Assembly: GCF_003336245.1 (NCBI RefSeq)
Contig: NZ_QPHM01000001.1
Location: forward strand, 124,001 to 188,000
Length of the DNA: 64,000 nt
From: Haloplanus salinus
GTDB taxonomy: Archaea > Halobacteriota > Halobacteria > Halobacteriales > Haloferacaceae
Reading direction: 5' to 3'
Within the stretch, counting starts at the first letter, position 1; the number at the start of each line of letters is the position of its first letter. A model generated the notes under the pieces. The model was not told where the DNA came from. It ran no database searches and saw nothing but the letters and a program-made list of their open reading frames with translations. Both the position numbers and the translations under genes were made by a program. Shown here one piece after another: positions 1 to 9,196 of the stretch.

Positions 1-185
1 CACGGCACCGCCCAGTCGACGAGGACGGCCTCCGTTCCCTCGTCGAGGTCCGCGTCGGGGTCGAGTCCCTGCAACAGCCGGCCGATTTCGCGGATCGTGT
101 ACATCTGGTCCGGATCGAGCAGTTCCGCGGGGGTGTAGAAGTCACAGGGGTAGATCCCCTCGAACGCGTCCTTTGATCGAGGCAT
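1..185 (-). CDS. Conserved haloarchaeal protein, DUF5827-like (C-terminus outside window)
   Basis: Reading from the ATG at 185 leftwards gives MPRSKDAFEGIYPCDFYTPA, then a segment with LLDPDQMYTIREIGRLLQGL, still open at the window edge, so only the first 61 residues or so are visible. The DPDQMYTIREI segment is one I associate with a small haloarchaeal family of unknown function (DUF5827), but this is from memory. It is too short for the ORF threshold and is recognised by its acidic composition and clean frame. It lies downstream of and on the same strand as sod, separated by about 97 bases that include a T-run on the transcribed strand. Confidence 0.6.
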   Translation of the reverse strand, partial: MPRSKDAFEGIYPCDFYTPAELLDPDQMYTIREIGRLLQGLDPDADLDEGTEAVLVDWAVP

Positions 186-252
186 GAGGGATGGTAGATG
201 GGCGCCCCCGTAAACGGTGTCGACCGGCGGCGTCGCTATCGGGACGAGCGCG

Positions 253-259
253 AAAAAAA
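253..259 (-). terminator. T-rich terminator after sod
   Basis: Seven consecutive A on the plus strand give a T7 tract on the coding strand about 24 bases past the sod stop codon. Archaeal intrinsic termination commonly uses such U-tracts without a hairpin, so this is a plausible end of the sod transcript. It could be incidental. Confidence 0.4.
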
Positions 260-282
260 CGTCGGATCGGCCGAGTCGTCGC

Positions 283-882
283 TTACTCGAAGAGTTCGAC
301 GGCTTGCTCGTAGCGAGTGCTCGGCTCGGACCAGTCGACGACCTGGAAGAAGTTGTCGACGAAGTCGCCGCGGGCCGGACCGTAGTCGTGGTAGTACGAG
401 TGCTCCCAGACGTCGAGCGCGAGGACGGGGTGACTGCCCCAGAGCGCGCCCTGGTCGTGCTCGTCGACGACGACGTTGCGAAGCTGGTTCGAGAAGCTGT
501 CGTACACCAGGAGCGCCCAGCCGCTGGCGTCGCCGGCAGCGGCTTCGAACTCGCCCTTCCAAGCCTCGTAGGAGCCGAAGTCCTCCGCGATGCGGTCGGC
601 GAGGTCACCGCTCGGCTCGTCGCCGCCCTCCGGCGACATACAGTTCCAGAACAGGTCGTGAAGGATGTGTCCACAGCCGTTGTGGGTGACGTTCCGGATG
701 GCGCCGGCGGAGGAGCCGAAGTCGTCCTCCCCGCGGTTGGCTTCGAGCGTCTCTTCGGCGCTGTTCCAGCCGTTCACGTAGCCCTGGTGGTGGGTGTCGT
801 GATGCCAGGTCAGCACCTGCTCCGAGATGTGCGGCTCCAGTGCGTCGTAATCGTACGGTAGGGGATCGAGTTCGTAGCTCAT
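283..882 (-). CDS. sod: Superoxide dismutase (Mn/Fe type)
   Basis: The 199-residue product matches Mn/Fe superoxide dismutase, which converts superoxide to hydrogen peroxide and oxygen in the cytoplasm. The N-terminal half has the helical hairpin with metal ligands in the HISEQVLTWHHDTHHQGYV segment and in NGCGHILHDLFW. The C-terminal half carries the other ligands in the signature LDVWEHSYYHDYG. The length is typical of the family. I chose the ATG at 882 (MSYELDPLPYDYDALEP) because homologous enzymes begin there; an upstream in-frame ATG at 909 would add nine residues without family support. Haloarchaeal enzymes of this type normally use manganese, which is inference here. Confidence 0.96.
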   Translation of the reverse strand: MSYELDPLPYDYDALEPHISEQVLTWHHDTHHQGYVNGWNSAEETLEANRGEDDFGSSAGAIRNVTHNGCGHILHDLFWNCMSPEGGDEPSGDLADRIAEDFGSYEAWKGEFEAAAGDASGWALLVYDSFSNQLRNVVVDEHDQGALWGSHPVLALDVWEHSYYHDYGPARGDFVDNFFQVVDWSEPSTRYEQAVELFE

Positions 883-1010
883 GGTGTAACCTCCATACGT
901 AGGATGCATCGGGACGCTGTTAAGCTTTGAGGAACCGTACGATAACGCCTGTCACACCGAGACGAGCGGATAGATAGGGACTTACGTCTCGGCGGGGGAC
1001 TGCTGGGCGA

Positions 1011-2180
1011 ATGCGCGGCTGGCGCGGCGTCGGACTGGTGACGGGGTGGCAGGCGGTCGCCAGCCTCTCGTTTTACGCCATCTTCGCCGCGACGGCGTTT
1101 CTCCGGTCGGATTTCGGCCTCTCGCGCACCCTCGTCGGCGCCACCATCACCGTGACGATGCTCGGCTACACGCTCTTCCTGTTCGTCATGGGTGCGGCCG
1201 TCGACGGCTACGGCGAACGGCCGGTGATGGTCGGCGGCCTCCTCGCCCTCGGCCTCGGCGCCGCCGGCGTCGCCGTCGCCCCCTCCTACGCCGTCCTCCT
1301 CGTCACCCTTCTCGTCCTCGGCGGAGCGTACGCGACGGCCATGCCCGCCACCAACCGGGCCATCCTCGCCGTCGCCCCGGCCGGCCGGCGCAACCTCACC
1401 ATGAGCATCAAACAGGTGGGCGTCACCGTCGGGAGCGGCCTCGGCGCCCTCCTCGTGACGTGGACGGCGGCCACGCGTCTCGGGTGGCGTGCCGGCTTTC
1501 TCGTCGTCGCCGTCGTCGCCGTCGGCGTCGCCGCCGCTTTCGGCTACTGGTACCGGGGGGACGGCGGCTCCGGGTCCATGGGCCTCCCTGACGTCCGGGA
1601 ACTGCTCTCCCGCCCCGACTACCGCCTGCTCGTCGCCGCCGGCTTCTTCTACGGCGCCGCCATCTTCACCACCACGGCCTACGTCGTCCTCTATCTCACC
1701 GAGTCGGTGGGCGCCGCCGCGGGCGTCGCGGGGGCGGTGCTCGCGCTCGTGCAACTCACCGGGAGCGGGGGTCGAATCGGCGGCGGCGCCCTCGCCGACC
1801 GCCTCCCCTTCGGCGACGGGCGGGCGAGCGCGTTCGTCCTCGTCGGCCAGTCGGCGGTCGGTGCCGCCTGTATCGTCGCCGTCACTGCCGTCGACACCGG
1901 ACTCGCGGCCGCTGCGGGCTTCGCGGCGCTCGGGCTCTTCGTCTTCGGCGTCCCCGCCACCTACTACGCCTGCATGACGGCGCTGGTTCCCTCGGACCGC
2001 GTGGGCGAGGCGACTGCCGGCGGGCAACTCACCATCAACGCCGGCGGCCTCCTCGCGCCGCCGGCGTTCGGCTACCTCGTCGACACCGTGGGCTACACCG
2101 CCGGATGGTTCGCCCTCGCCGCCGGCGTCGGCGTCGCGGCGCTGCTGACTGGATGGCTGACCGTGCTGACACGCCCTTGA
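1011..2180 (+). CDS. MFS transporter
   Basis: This 389-residue, very hydrophobic protein has about twelve membrane segments in two halves separated by a short hydrophilic linker near residues 185-200, the layout of the major facilitator superfamily. The loop between helices 2 and 3 carries a degenerate form of the MFS signature (VDGYGERPVM). The SIKQVGVTVGSGLGALL stretch in helix 5 resembles the NNP/CynX-like anion or drug transporter branches, but the substrate cannot be named. It converges on the DJ-1/PfpI gene with only one base between the stops. Confidence 0.85.
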   Translation: MRGWRGVGLVTGWQAVASLSFYAIFAATAFLRSDFGLSRTLVGATITVTMLGYTLFLFVMGAAVDGYGERPVMVGGLLALGLGAAGVAVAPSYAVLLVTLLVLGGAYATAMPATNRAILAVAPAGRRNLTMSIKQVGVTVGSGLGALLVTWTAATRLGWRAGFLVVAVVAVGVAAAFGYWYRGDGGSGSMGLPDVRELLSRPDYRLLVAAGFFYGAAIFTTTAYVVLYLTESVGAAAGVAGAVLALVQLTGSGGRIGGGALADRLPFGDGRASAFVLVGQSAVGAACIVAVTAVDTGLAAAAGFAALGLFVFGVPATYYACMTALVPSDRVGEATAGGQLTINAGGLLAPPAFGYLVDTVGYTAGWFALAAGVGVAALLTGWLTVLTRP

Positions 2181-2181
2181 T

Positions 2182-2775
2182 CTACGCCCGCCGCTCGTAC
2201 TCCATATGCGTGGCCACGGCGTCGGCCGTCTCGGCGTCGGCCAGTCGCTCGATCAGGCGAAGCGCCAGGTCCAGCCCTGCGGTGATGCCGCCGGCGGTCA
2301 ACACGTCGCCGTCGTCGACGTACCGGGCGTCGACCACCTCGGCACCCGCTTCCCGGAGGTCGTCGAGGGCACCGGCGTGGGTGACCGCCGGCCGGCCGTC
2401 GAGCACTCCCGCCCGCGCCAGCAGCATACCGCCGGTACAGACGGCCGCGAGCGTCGTCCCGGCGTCGTGGAGGCCGGCCAGCGCGTCGGGGACGGCGCCG
2501 CGTTCGGCCTCCGCCCACGCTCCCGCCGAACCGCGGTCGTTCCACCCGCCGCCGGGAACGACGACGACGTCAGGGGGAGCAGCCACGGAGAGGACGCCGT
2601 CGGGGTCGATCCGGAGGCCGTTGGCAGCCGTCACGCGGTCACGCGCCTCGAGGGTCACCAGCGACACGTCGAGTGAGACGCCGCGCGAGGCTGCGACCTG
2701 CAACACCTCGTACGGCCCGATGGCGTCTAGTTCCTCGAACCCGTCGAAACAGAGAATCTCGATAGTCGTCACCAT
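2182..2775 (-). CDS. DJ-1/PfpI family protein (glutamine amidotransferase-like)
   Basis: The 197-residue protein has the DJ-1/PfpI fold. An acidic segment FDGFEELDAIGPYEVL (about residues 10-25) contributes the conserved Glu/Asp. A PGGGW loop follows, and the nucleophile elbow AVCTGGMLLA has Cys near 113 with a His near 133. Relatives include isonitrile hydratase-like enzymes and transcriptional-regulator-associated ThiJ domains; no helix-turn-helix is attached here. The exact reaction is unknown. The gene is monocistronic and convergent with the MFS gene. Confidence 0.85.
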   Translation of the reverse strand: MVTTIEILCFDGFEELDAIGPYEVLQVAASRGVSLDVSLVTLEARDRVTAANGLRIDPDGVLSVAAPPDVVVVPGGGWNDRGSAGAWAEAERGAVPDALAGLHDAGTTLAAVCTGGMLLARAGVLDGRPAVTHAGALDDLREAGAEVVDARYVDDGDVLTAGGITAGLDLALRLIERLADAETADAVATHMEYERRA

Positions 2776-2817
2776 ATCTCACGCTCGGAGCGGACGGTAT
2801 TCAACCCACGGCCGGAG

Positions 2818-2824
2818 CTATAAG
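2818..2824 (+). promoter_or_regulatory. TATA box of the HD-domain gene
   Basis: CTATAAG lies 25-31 bases upstream of the ATG at 2849, the spacing expected for a leaderless archaeal transcript. This also supports 2849 as the real start over the longer open frame upstream. Confidence 0.55.
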
Positions 2825-2848
2825 CCGGATGCCGCCGATACTGTCGCC

Positions 2849-4072
2849 ATGGCGACGATCAAGGACAGCGTCCACGACCACATCGAGGTGACGGGCGTCG
2901 CCGAGGACCTACTCGACACGCCGGCGATGCAGCGGCTCCGTCGGATCCGCCAGTTGGGAACGGTCTCGCTGGTCTATCCGTCGGCGAACCACACCCGCTT
3001 CGAGCACAGCCTCGGCGTCTACCACCTCGCGAGCGAGACGCTCGATCACCTCGGCGTGGCCGGGCGGACGGCCGAACGGGTCCGCGCCGCCGCCCTCCTG
3101 CACGACGTCGGCCACCCCCCGTTCAGCCACAACGTCGAGGACCTCCTCTACCGCCACACGGGGAAGTACCACGACGACGTGGCCGACCTCCTCGCGAGCG
3201 GGCGGGTGGGCGCCGTCCTCCGCGACCACGACGTCGACCCCGCGGCCGTCGCTGACCTCGTCGCCGGCGGCGGGCGCTACGGCCAACTCGTCTCCGGCGA
3301 ACTCGACGTGGATCGGATGGACTACCTCGTCCGCGACGCCCACCACACCGGCGTCCCCTACGGCACCATCGACCACGGGCGCTTGGTTCGCGAACTGACC
3401 TTCGTCGACGGCGAACTCGTCCTCGCGGAGGGGAACGTCCAGACGGCCGAGAGCCTCCTGCTCGCCCGCGCGCTGATGAACCCGACGGTCTACCAGCACC
3501 ACGTCGCCCGCATCGGGAAGGCGATGCTCAGGCGGGCCACCGAACGCCTGATCCGCGAGGCGGGCTACGACGCCGAGACGGTGCGCCGGTGGGACGACGC
3601 GGATCTGCTGGCGACGCTCCGACGCTCCGACGCCACCGTCGACTTCGCCGACCGGCTCTCGACGCGCGACCTGTTCAAGCGCGCGGTGTGGGCCGAACTC
3701 CCCGACGTGCCCGACGATCTGCTGGACGCCGACCACGAGCGCGTCCGCGAACTCGAACGCGACGTGGCCGCCGCGGCCGATATCGATCCGGACGCGGTGA
3801 TCCTCGACGTGCCGCCGCCGCCGGAGATCCGGGAGTCGTCGTCGCGGGTGGTCGTCAACGGCGAGATCAGGCGTCTGGATCGGCAGTCGCCGCTCGTGAG
3901 CGCGCTCCGGGTCGCCGGCCGCAACCAGTGGCGACTCGGCGTCTACGCCCCCGCGGGTGCCGTCGAGCGCGTGGGTCGGGAAGCCGTCCGGACGCTCGGC
4001 CTCGACGTCGACGGCGCGCCCATCTCGGAGGTCCGTGGCGGCCTCGACGCCACCCTCGACGAGTTCGGATAG
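2849..4072 (+). CDS. HD-domain phosphohydrolase (dGTPase/SAMHD1-like)
   Basis: The 407-residue protein begins MATIKDSVHDHIEVTGVAED. It shows the metal-binding HD signature: His near 53 in TRFEHSLGVYHLA, the HD pair near 85-86 in ALLHDVGHPPFSH, and an Asp in LDVDRMDYLVRDAHH. This arrangement is typical of dNTP triphosphohydrolase-like HD proteins (COG1078). Members hydrolyse nucleotides or other phosphoesters; the haloarchaeal substrate is not established. The frame is open for about 250 codons upstream, but the TATA box at 2818 and family alignment place the start here. Confidence 0.9.
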   Translation: MATIKDSVHDHIEVTGVAEDLLDTPAMQRLRRIRQLGTVSLVYPSANHTRFEHSLGVYHLASETLDHLGVAGRTAERVRAAALLHDVGHPPFSHNVEDLLYRHTGKYHDDVADLLASGRVGAVLRDHDVDPAAVADLVAGGGRYGQLVSGELDVDRMDYLVRDAHHTGVPYGTIDHGRLVRELTFVDGELVLAEGNVQTAESLLLARALMNPTVYQHHVARIGKAMLRRATERLIREAGYDAETVRRWDDADLLATLRRSDATVDFADRLSTRDLFKRAVWAELPDVPDDLLDADHERVRELERDVAAAADIDPDAVILDVPPPPEIRESSSRVVVNGEIRRLDRQSPLVSALRVAGRNQWRLGVYAPAGAVERVGREAVRTLGLDVDGAPISEVRGGLDATLDEFG

Positions 4073-4102
4073 GTTGACAAAGCGGGCGCCCCCCGCAGGG
4101 GT

Positions 4103-4699
4103 ATGCACGTCGAGGGGACGATGACGGACTCGGACGCCACCGTCCGTCCGGCGTTCGCCAACGCCCACACGCACATCGGTGACTCCGTCGCCAAGGAGGC
4201 CGGCGCGGGGTTGTCGCTCGACGACCTCGTCGCGCCGCCGGACGGCCTCGGCACCAGCGGCGCCCGCGACGACGACTTCGCCGAGCGTCGCCGTGCGACC
4301 CGCGAGGCGGGCAAACCGTTCGGCAGCCACGCCGGCGAGCGCGACCCCCACGACCACACCCCCGCGCTCGGCCTCGATCCGACCGTCCTCGTCCACGTCG
4401 TCCACCCCGAGCCCGAACGTCTCGATCGAATCGAACGCGATGCCGTCCCCGTCGTCGTCTGCCCCCGGTCGAACCTCGTCACCGGCGTCGGGACGCCACC
4501 AATCGCCGACCTGCTGGAGCGGACGACGGTGGCGCTTGACACCGGCAACGTCATGCTCGACAGCCCCTCGATGTCCCGCGAGATGGAGTCCGTGGCGAAG
4601 GTGGGCGGGCGTCGACGGCGTCGAGCAGGTGCTCCTCCGGGACGGGGCGTCGGGAGCGTGGCCCGGCGACGCGCCGAGACGGGACGACGAACCGCATGA
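4103..4699 (+). pseudogene. Eroded amidohydrolase-family gene (internal deletions and frameshift)
   Basis: The frame keeps pieces of a metal-dependent amidohydrolase in order: NAHTHIGDS (first metal His pair), GLSLDDLVAPPDGL, GKPFGSHAGERD, LVHVVHPEPE, VPVVVCPRSNLVTGVG and NVMLDSPSMSREME. Segments between them are missing: the usual N-terminal strand after MHVEGT and a block of roughly 60-80 residues after PPDGL. The last metal-ligand motif, normally like GTDN, reads DTGN. Near 4600-4605 the frame shifts; the continuing homologous-looking tail AGVDGVEQVLLRDG is in another frame from 4605. Together these make a functional enzyme unlikely. Family lengths are recalled from memory, so the sizes of the deletions are estimates. 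Confidence 0.75.
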
Positions 4700-4703
4700 A
4701 GAG

Positions 4704-4710
4704 TTATATT
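4704..4710 (+). promoter_or_regulatory. TATA box of uspA-like gene
   Basis: TTATATT is 23-29 bases before the ATG at 4733, matching a leaderless archaeal promoter. Confidence 0.55.
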
Positions 4711-4732
4711 CTGACACGAGTTACCAGTACAC

Positions 4733-5185
4733 ATGGGCACGTACGACCGGATTCTCGTCCCGACCGACGGCTCCGAGGGCGTAGAGCGGGCCATCGAACA
4801 CGCCGTCGGGGTGGCCGCGCGCAACGGCGCCACGCTCCACGGCCTCTACGTCCTCAGCACGGACGCCTACGCGGGGCTGGCGATGGAGTCGTCGTGGGAG
4901 AGCGTCGACCGCCTCCTCCGCGAGGACGCCAGGACGGCGGTCGAACGGGTCCGGGAGATAGCCGAGCGGCTAGACGCCGGCGTCCCCGTCGAGACGGCGG
5001 TGGTGGAGGGCAACCCCAGCCGCGAAATCGTGCGCTACGCGGAAGACGAGGGCTGTGACCTCGTGGTGATGGGCACCCACGGCCGCGGCGGCATCGACCG
5101 CCTGTTGCTGGGAAGCGTCGCGGAGTCCGTCATCCGTGCGTCGTCGATTCCGGTGACGGCCGTCCCGGTCGGCGCCGAGGGTTAG
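4733..5185 (+). CDS. Universal stress protein UspA family
   Basis: The 150-residue single-domain Usp protein starts with the typical strand and loop ILVPTDGSEGVERA. It carries the ATP-binding motif G-x2-G-x9-G-S as GTHGRGGIDRLLLGS at about residues 114-129. This motif class binds ATP and usually dimerises; the physiological partner is unknown. Its stop codon overlaps by 4 bases the stop codon of the convergent birA gene. Confidence 0.93.
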   Translation: MGTYDRILVPTDGSEGVERAIEHAVGVAARNGATLHGLYVLSTDAYAGLAMESSWESVDRLLREDARTAVERVREIAERLDAGVPVETAVVEGNPSREIVRYAEDEGCDLVVMGTHGRGGIDRLLLGSVAESVIRASSIPVTAVPVGAEG

Positions 5186-6114
5186 GCCGGCCGCAGGTGT
5201 TCGCAGTCGCCGGCGTGGACGGTCCGCTCCCCGTCGTCGGTGCGGACGACGAGTGCGCCGGGGAATTCGACGTCGACGGCCTCCCCCTCGACGACGCCGC
5301 CGGGCGTCTCGACGCGCACTTCGCGGCCGAGGGTGGCGGCGTACTCGCGCCACGCGGCGAGCACGTCGTCGGGGTCGAGAGCGTGGAACGTCTCGACGAC
5401 ACGCTGACAGAACCGTCGGCGGTCGGCGTCGCCTCCTTCGACCCGAACGCTCGTCGCCGTCGCCGGCAACTCCCCGCCGCTCACGTCGACGTTCACGCCG
5501 ACGCCGACGATCAGCCACGAGATTCGGTCGGCCTCGCCTTCCATCTCGGTCAAAACGCCGGCGAGTTTCCGCTCCGACTCCGCCATCAACACGTCGTTGG
5601 GCCACTTGATCACCGCGTCGACGCCCGCCTCGCGACAGGCGCGGGCGACGGCGACGGCCGCCGCGAGCGTATAGACCGGCGCGTGCGCCGGTGGTCGGTC
5701 CGGGCGGCGGAGGAGGCTGGCGTAAACGCCCCCGGGTGGCGAGTTCCAAGTGCGGTCGAGACGCCCCCGACCGCCGGTCTGTGTCCCCGCGACGACGAGG
5801 ACGTCCGTCGCCCCCTCGACCGCCAGGTTCCGCGCTCGGTCGTTCGTGCTGGGGAGGCGGTCGTGGTACTCGACGACGTCGGGCGCGTCGAGGCCGTAGG
5901 CGATGGCGTCGCCGCCATACTCGGGGACCGACCGGACGGCGTAACCGTCGGCGCCGCTTTCGATTCCGAAGCCCGCTTCCCGGAGCGTCTCGACGTGTTT
6001 CCAGACGGCCGCGCGGGAGACGCCGAGGTCGTCCGCGAGCGCCGGTCCCGGAACTGGGCCGCCGGCGTCGGCGAGCGCCCGAAGGAGCGAGCGGCGGGTG
6101 TCGCTCCCGTTCAT
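5182..6114 (-). CDS. birA: Bifunctional-type biotin--protein ligase BirA
   Basis: The 310-residue protein has an N-terminal winged helix ([20 protein letters not shown], residues about 26-45). The biotinyl-AMP synthetase domain follows, with [11 protein letters not shown] (about 113-123) and the catalytic-lysine motif IKWPNDV (Lys near 170), then a C-terminal SH3-like domain. It attaches biotin to the carboxylase subunit encoded immediately upstream and, given the winged helix, may also repress transcription as E. coli BirA does; that role is inference. Its ATG overlaps the stop of the carboxylase gene by 4 bases (ATGA), so the enzyme and its substrate are translationally coupled. Confidence 0.95.
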   Translation of the reverse strand: MNGSDTRRSLLRALADAGGPVPGPALADDLGVSRAAVWKHVETLREAGFGIESGADGYAVRSVPEYGGDAIAYGLDAPDVVEYHDRLPSTNDRARNLAVEGATDVLVVAGTQTGGRGRLDRTWNSPPGGVYASLLRRPDRPPAHAPVYTLAAAVAVARACREAGVDAVIKWPNDVLMAESERKLAGVLTEMEGEADRISWLIVGVGVNVDVSGGELPATATSVRVEGGDADRRRFCQRVVETFHALDPDDVLAAWREYAATLGREVRVETPGGVVEGEAVDVEFPGALVVRTDDGERTVHAGDCEHLRPA

Positions 6115-7907
6115 TCGAGGACGATCAACGGATCGCCCATGTCGACGCTCTCGCCCTCGCTCACGAGTACCTCGCTGACCGTGCCGCCGCCCTCGGCGAC
6201 GATGTCGTTTTCCATCTTCATGGCTTCGAGGACGAGCACCACGTCGCCGGGCGCCACCTCGTCGCCGGGCGCTACGTCGACCGAGAGGATGGTCCCCTGC
6301 ATCTCGGCGGTGATCCGTTCGCCCTCGCCGGCGGCGACGGCGCCGTCGTCGTCCGCGTCGTTCGTCGCGACGTCCGGGCGCTGCATGCCACCACCGGCGC
6401 CACTGCCACCGCCGCCCGACGGAATCGGGGGTGCGCCGCGCTCTTCGAGGTTCACCTCGAAGCGCTTCCCGTTCACCTCGACGGTGAACTCGCGTTCGGT
6501 CACGTCCTCCTCCTCGTCGCCGTCCGTCTCCTCGGGCCCCCACCGTTCGACCGCCCGCTCGATGCGTTCGGGGTCGAGTTCCTCGTCGAGGTAGTTCGTC
6601 GTGTGGGTCCCCTCGGTGAACCGCTCGTCGGTCACCATCAGCCGGTGGAAGGGGATGACGGTGTGGAAACCCTGGATGTCGAACTCGCGGAGGGCGCGTT
6701 CGGCGCGCGCGAGGCACTCCTCGCGGTCGCTCGCGTCGACGATCAGTTTCGCGATCATCGAGTCGTAGTCGCCGCCGATATCGTCACCCTGCCGCACCGC
6801 GTCGTCGACGCGGACCCCGATACCGCCGGCGGGGTCGTACGTCGTGAGCGTGCCCGTCGCGGGCGCGAAGTCACGGGCGGCGTTCTCGGCGTTGATCCGG
6901 AACTCCATGGCGTGGCCCTCGATCACCACGTCGTCTTGGGCGAAGCTGATCTCGTTGCCCGCCGCCACCTTGATCTGCTCTTTCACGATGTCGATGCCCG
7001 TGATCTCCTCGGTGACAGGGTGTTCGACTTGGATGCGCGTGTTGACCTCGAGGAAGTAGAACTCGCCGTCTTCCACCAGGAACTCGACGGTACCGGCGTT
7101 GGTGTAGTTCGTCTCGCCGACGCCCCGGCGCGCGGCCTGCCCGATGCGTTCGCGCAGGTCGTCGGAGAGCGCGGGGCTCGGCCCCTCCTCGATCACCTTC
7201 TGGTGGCGGCGCTGGAGCGAACAGTCACGCTCGCCGAGGTGGCGGACGTGTCCGTGTCCGTCCGCGACGATCTGTACCTCGATGTGCCGGGGCGCCTCGA
7301 GGAAGCGTTCGAGGTAGACCGAGTCGTTGTCGAAGTACGCCTCGCCCTCCCGCTTGGCGGCCGCCAACTGGTCCTCGACCTCCTCGGGACTCTCGACGAT
7401 CTTCATGCCACGGCCGCCGCCGCCGCCCTCGGCCTTGATCGCGATCGGGTAGCCGTTCTCCTCGCCGAACGCCTCGACCTCCGACGGGTCCTCGACGGGG
7501 TCGGTCGTCCCCGGGACGACCGGGACGCCGGCCGACTGCATCACTTTCCGTGCCTTGGTCTTCTCGCCGAGGCGCTCCATCGCGTCCGAGGGCGGGCCGA
7601 TCCACGTACACTCGCTGTCCTCGACGCGCGCCGCGAACTCGGCGTTCTCGGCCATGAACCCGTAGCCGGGGTGGATGGCGTCGGCGTTCGCCTTCCGTGC
7701 CGCTTCGAGCACCGCCTCCTGGTCGAGATAGGAGTCCGCCGCCCGCGCCGGGCCGACGTTGTACGCCTCGTCGGCGTAGCGGACGTGTCCCGCGTGTTTG
7801 TCGGCCTCGCTGTAGATCGCGACGGTTCGAACCCCCAGTTCCTCGCAGGCGCGCATGACACGCACCGCGATCTCGCCCCGGTTGGCGACGAGGACCTTCC
7901 TGAACAT
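6111..7907 (-). CDS. Acetyl/propionyl-CoA carboxylase, biotin carboxylase and biotin carrier subunit
   Basis: The 598-residue protein fuses a biotin carboxylase (start [23 protein letters not shown]-grasp loop [12 protein letters not shown], catalytic [10 protein letters not shown]) to a C-terminal biotin carrier domain with EAMKMEN. The biotinylated lysine is near residue 564. A Gly/Asp-rich flexible linker separates them (about 500-540). It carboxylates biotin with bicarbonate and ATP; the carboxyltransferase subunit, which sets acetyl- versus propionyl-CoA specificity, is not in this window. In haloarchaea such enzymes feed propionyl-CoA metabolism and polyhydroxyalkanoate pathways. birA follows with a 4-base overlap. 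Confidence 0.95.
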   Translation of the reverse strand: MFRKVLVANRGEIAVRVMRACEELGVRTVAIYSEADKHAGHVRYADEAYNVGPARAADSYLDQEAVLEAARKANADAIHPGYGFMAENAEFAARVEDSECTWIGPPSDAMERLGEKTKARKVMQSAGVPVVPGTTDPVEDPSEVEAFGEENGYPIAIKAEGGGGGRGMKIVESPEEVEDQLAAAKREGEAYFDNDSVYLERFLEAPRHIEVQIVADGHGHVRHLGERDCSLQRRHQKVIEEGPSPALSDDLRERIGQAARRGVGETNYTNAGTVEFLVEDGEFYFLEVNTRIQVEHPVTEEITGIDIVKEQIKVAAGNEISFAQDDVVIEGHAMEFRINAENAARDFAPATGTLTTYDPAGGIGVRVDDAVRQGDDIGGDYDSMIAKLIVDASDREECLARAERALREFDIQGFHTVIPFHRLMVTDERFTEGTHTTNYLDEELDPERIERAVERWGPEETDGDEEEDVTEREFTVEVNGKRFEVNLEERGAPPIPSGGGGSGAGGGMQRPDVATNDADDDGAVAAGEGERITAEMQGTILSVDVAPGDEVAPGDVVLVLEAMKMENDIVAEGGGTVSEVLVSEGESVDMGDPLIVLE

Positions 7908-8104
7908 GTCCCCTTGTACGACCAATTCCCCCGTTAGTGTATCGGTCGGGTGGGTGGACCGGCCCGTCGGGCACCGTTTCGTGACGATCCGACCCCGACC
8001 CGCGCGAGCGGCGATCGAACGCGACGGAGTGGCCCGTATTCCGGCGATAACTGCTCGTTCGGGCAGTTTTTTGCGCGGCGGGTGTCCCGACGAATCCAAA
8101 CGGC

Positions 8105-8110
8105 CTTATG
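8105..8110 (+). promoter_or_regulatory. TATA-like box of asd
   Basis: CTTATG lies 24-29 bases upstream of the ATG at 8134, consistent with a leaderless transcript. The rest of the 226-base divergent region between the carboxylase and asd holds no gene I can support. Confidence 0.4.
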
Positions 8111-8133
8111 CGAGAGAACCGCACGGCTATGTA

Positions 8134-9168
8134 ATGACAGTACGAGTCGGCATCCTCGGTGCGACCGGTGCGGTCGGACAGCGTTTCATCCAACTTCTCG
8201 ACGACCACCCCACGTTCGAACTCGCAGCGCTCACCGCGAGCGAGGACAGCGCGGGGTCGCCGTACCGCGAGTCGGCGAAGTGGCGGGTCGACTCCCCGAT
8301 CCCGGTCGACGTGGCGGAGATGACGGTCCGCCGCACCGAACCGGACGCCGTCCCCGACGACGTGGATCTGCTCTTCTCGTCGCTCCCCTCCAGCGTCGCC
8401 GTCGACGTCGAGGAGGATTTCGCCCGTGCGGGCTACGTCATCTCCTCGAACTCCTCGAACGATCGGCTCGCGGAGGACGTGCCCCTGACCATCCCGGAGA
8501 TCAACCCCGACCACCTCGACCTGATCGAGGTCCAACGCGACGAGCGCGGGTGGGACGGGGCCTTGGTGAAGAATCCGAACTGTTCGACGATCACGATCAT
8601 CCCGCCGCTGGCGGCGCTGGACGAGTTCGGCCTCGACCGCGTCAACGTCTCCACCCTACAGGCCGTCTCCGGCGCCGGCTACTCCGGCGTCACCTCCATG
8701 GAGATCATCGACAACGCGCTCCCGCATATCGGCGGCGAGGAGGACAAGATGGAGACCGAATCCCGCAAGCTGCTGGGCGAGTTCGACGGCGCCGAGGTGT
8801 CGTGGCACGACATGGACGTCGCCGCCTCGTGTAACCGCATTCCGACCCTCGACGGCCACCTAGAGAACGCCTTCGTGGACGTGGCCGACGACCCCGACCC
8901 CAGCGAAATCGAGGACGCGATGCGGGAGTTCCCCGGCATCGACCTGCCGAGCGCACCAAACCAGCTGATCCACGTCTTCGACGACCCCGAACGGCCGCAG
9001 CCCCGGATGGACCGGATGCGCGGCGGCGGGATGCAGATCTGTGTCGGCGGCATCCAAGAAACGCCACAGGGCGTCAAGTTCAACTGCCTCGCTCACAACA
9101 CCGTCCGCGGTGCGGCGGGTGCCAGCCTGCTCAACGGCGAGCTACTCCACGAGAACGGCTACCTGTAG
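8134..9168 (+). CDS. asd: Aspartate-semialdehyde dehydrogenase
   Basis: The 344-residue enzyme reduces L-aspartyl-4-phosphate to aspartate semialdehyde, the branch point to threonine, methionine and lysine. It has the N-terminal NADP-binding motif GILGATGAVGQRF, the active-site cysteine in VKNPNCSTI (Cys150), and AVSGAGYSGV. The later WHDMDVAASCNRIPTLDGH segment contains the conserved catalytic region of the archaeal/fungal subgroup. The length fits that subgroup. I chose the ATG at 8134 from the motif spacing and the TATA position; the frame is open well upstream. Confidence 0.95.
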   Translation: MTVRVGILGATGAVGQRFIQLLDDHPTFELAALTASEDSAGSPYRESAKWRVDSPIPVDVAEMTVRRTEPDAVPDDVDLLFSSLPSSVAVDVEEDFARAGYVISSNSSNDRLAEDVPLTIPEINPDHLDLIEVQRDERGWDGALVKNPNCSTITIIPPLAALDEFGLDRVNVSTLQAVSGAGYSGVTSMEIIDNALPHIGGEEDKMETESRKLLGEFDGAEVSWHDMDVAASCNRIPTLDGHLENAFVDVADDPDPSEIEDAMREFPGIDLPSAPNQLIHVFDDPERPQPRMDRMRGGGMQICVGGIQETPQGVKFNCLAHNTVRGAAGASLLNGELLHENGYL

Positions 9169-9196
9169 ACGGGGCCGTCGGCGCCCGCCAGCCGGC

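Noticed and set aside
2105-2848. 248-codon N-terminal extension of the HD-domain protein
   Set aside because: The extension is antisense to the DJ-1/PfpI gene, has shadow composition and lies upstream of the TATA box at 2818.
5691-7937. 748-codon plus-strand frame opposite the biotin carboxylase
   Set aside because: Antisense shadow of birA and the carboxylase, whose catalytic motifs are on the minus strand.
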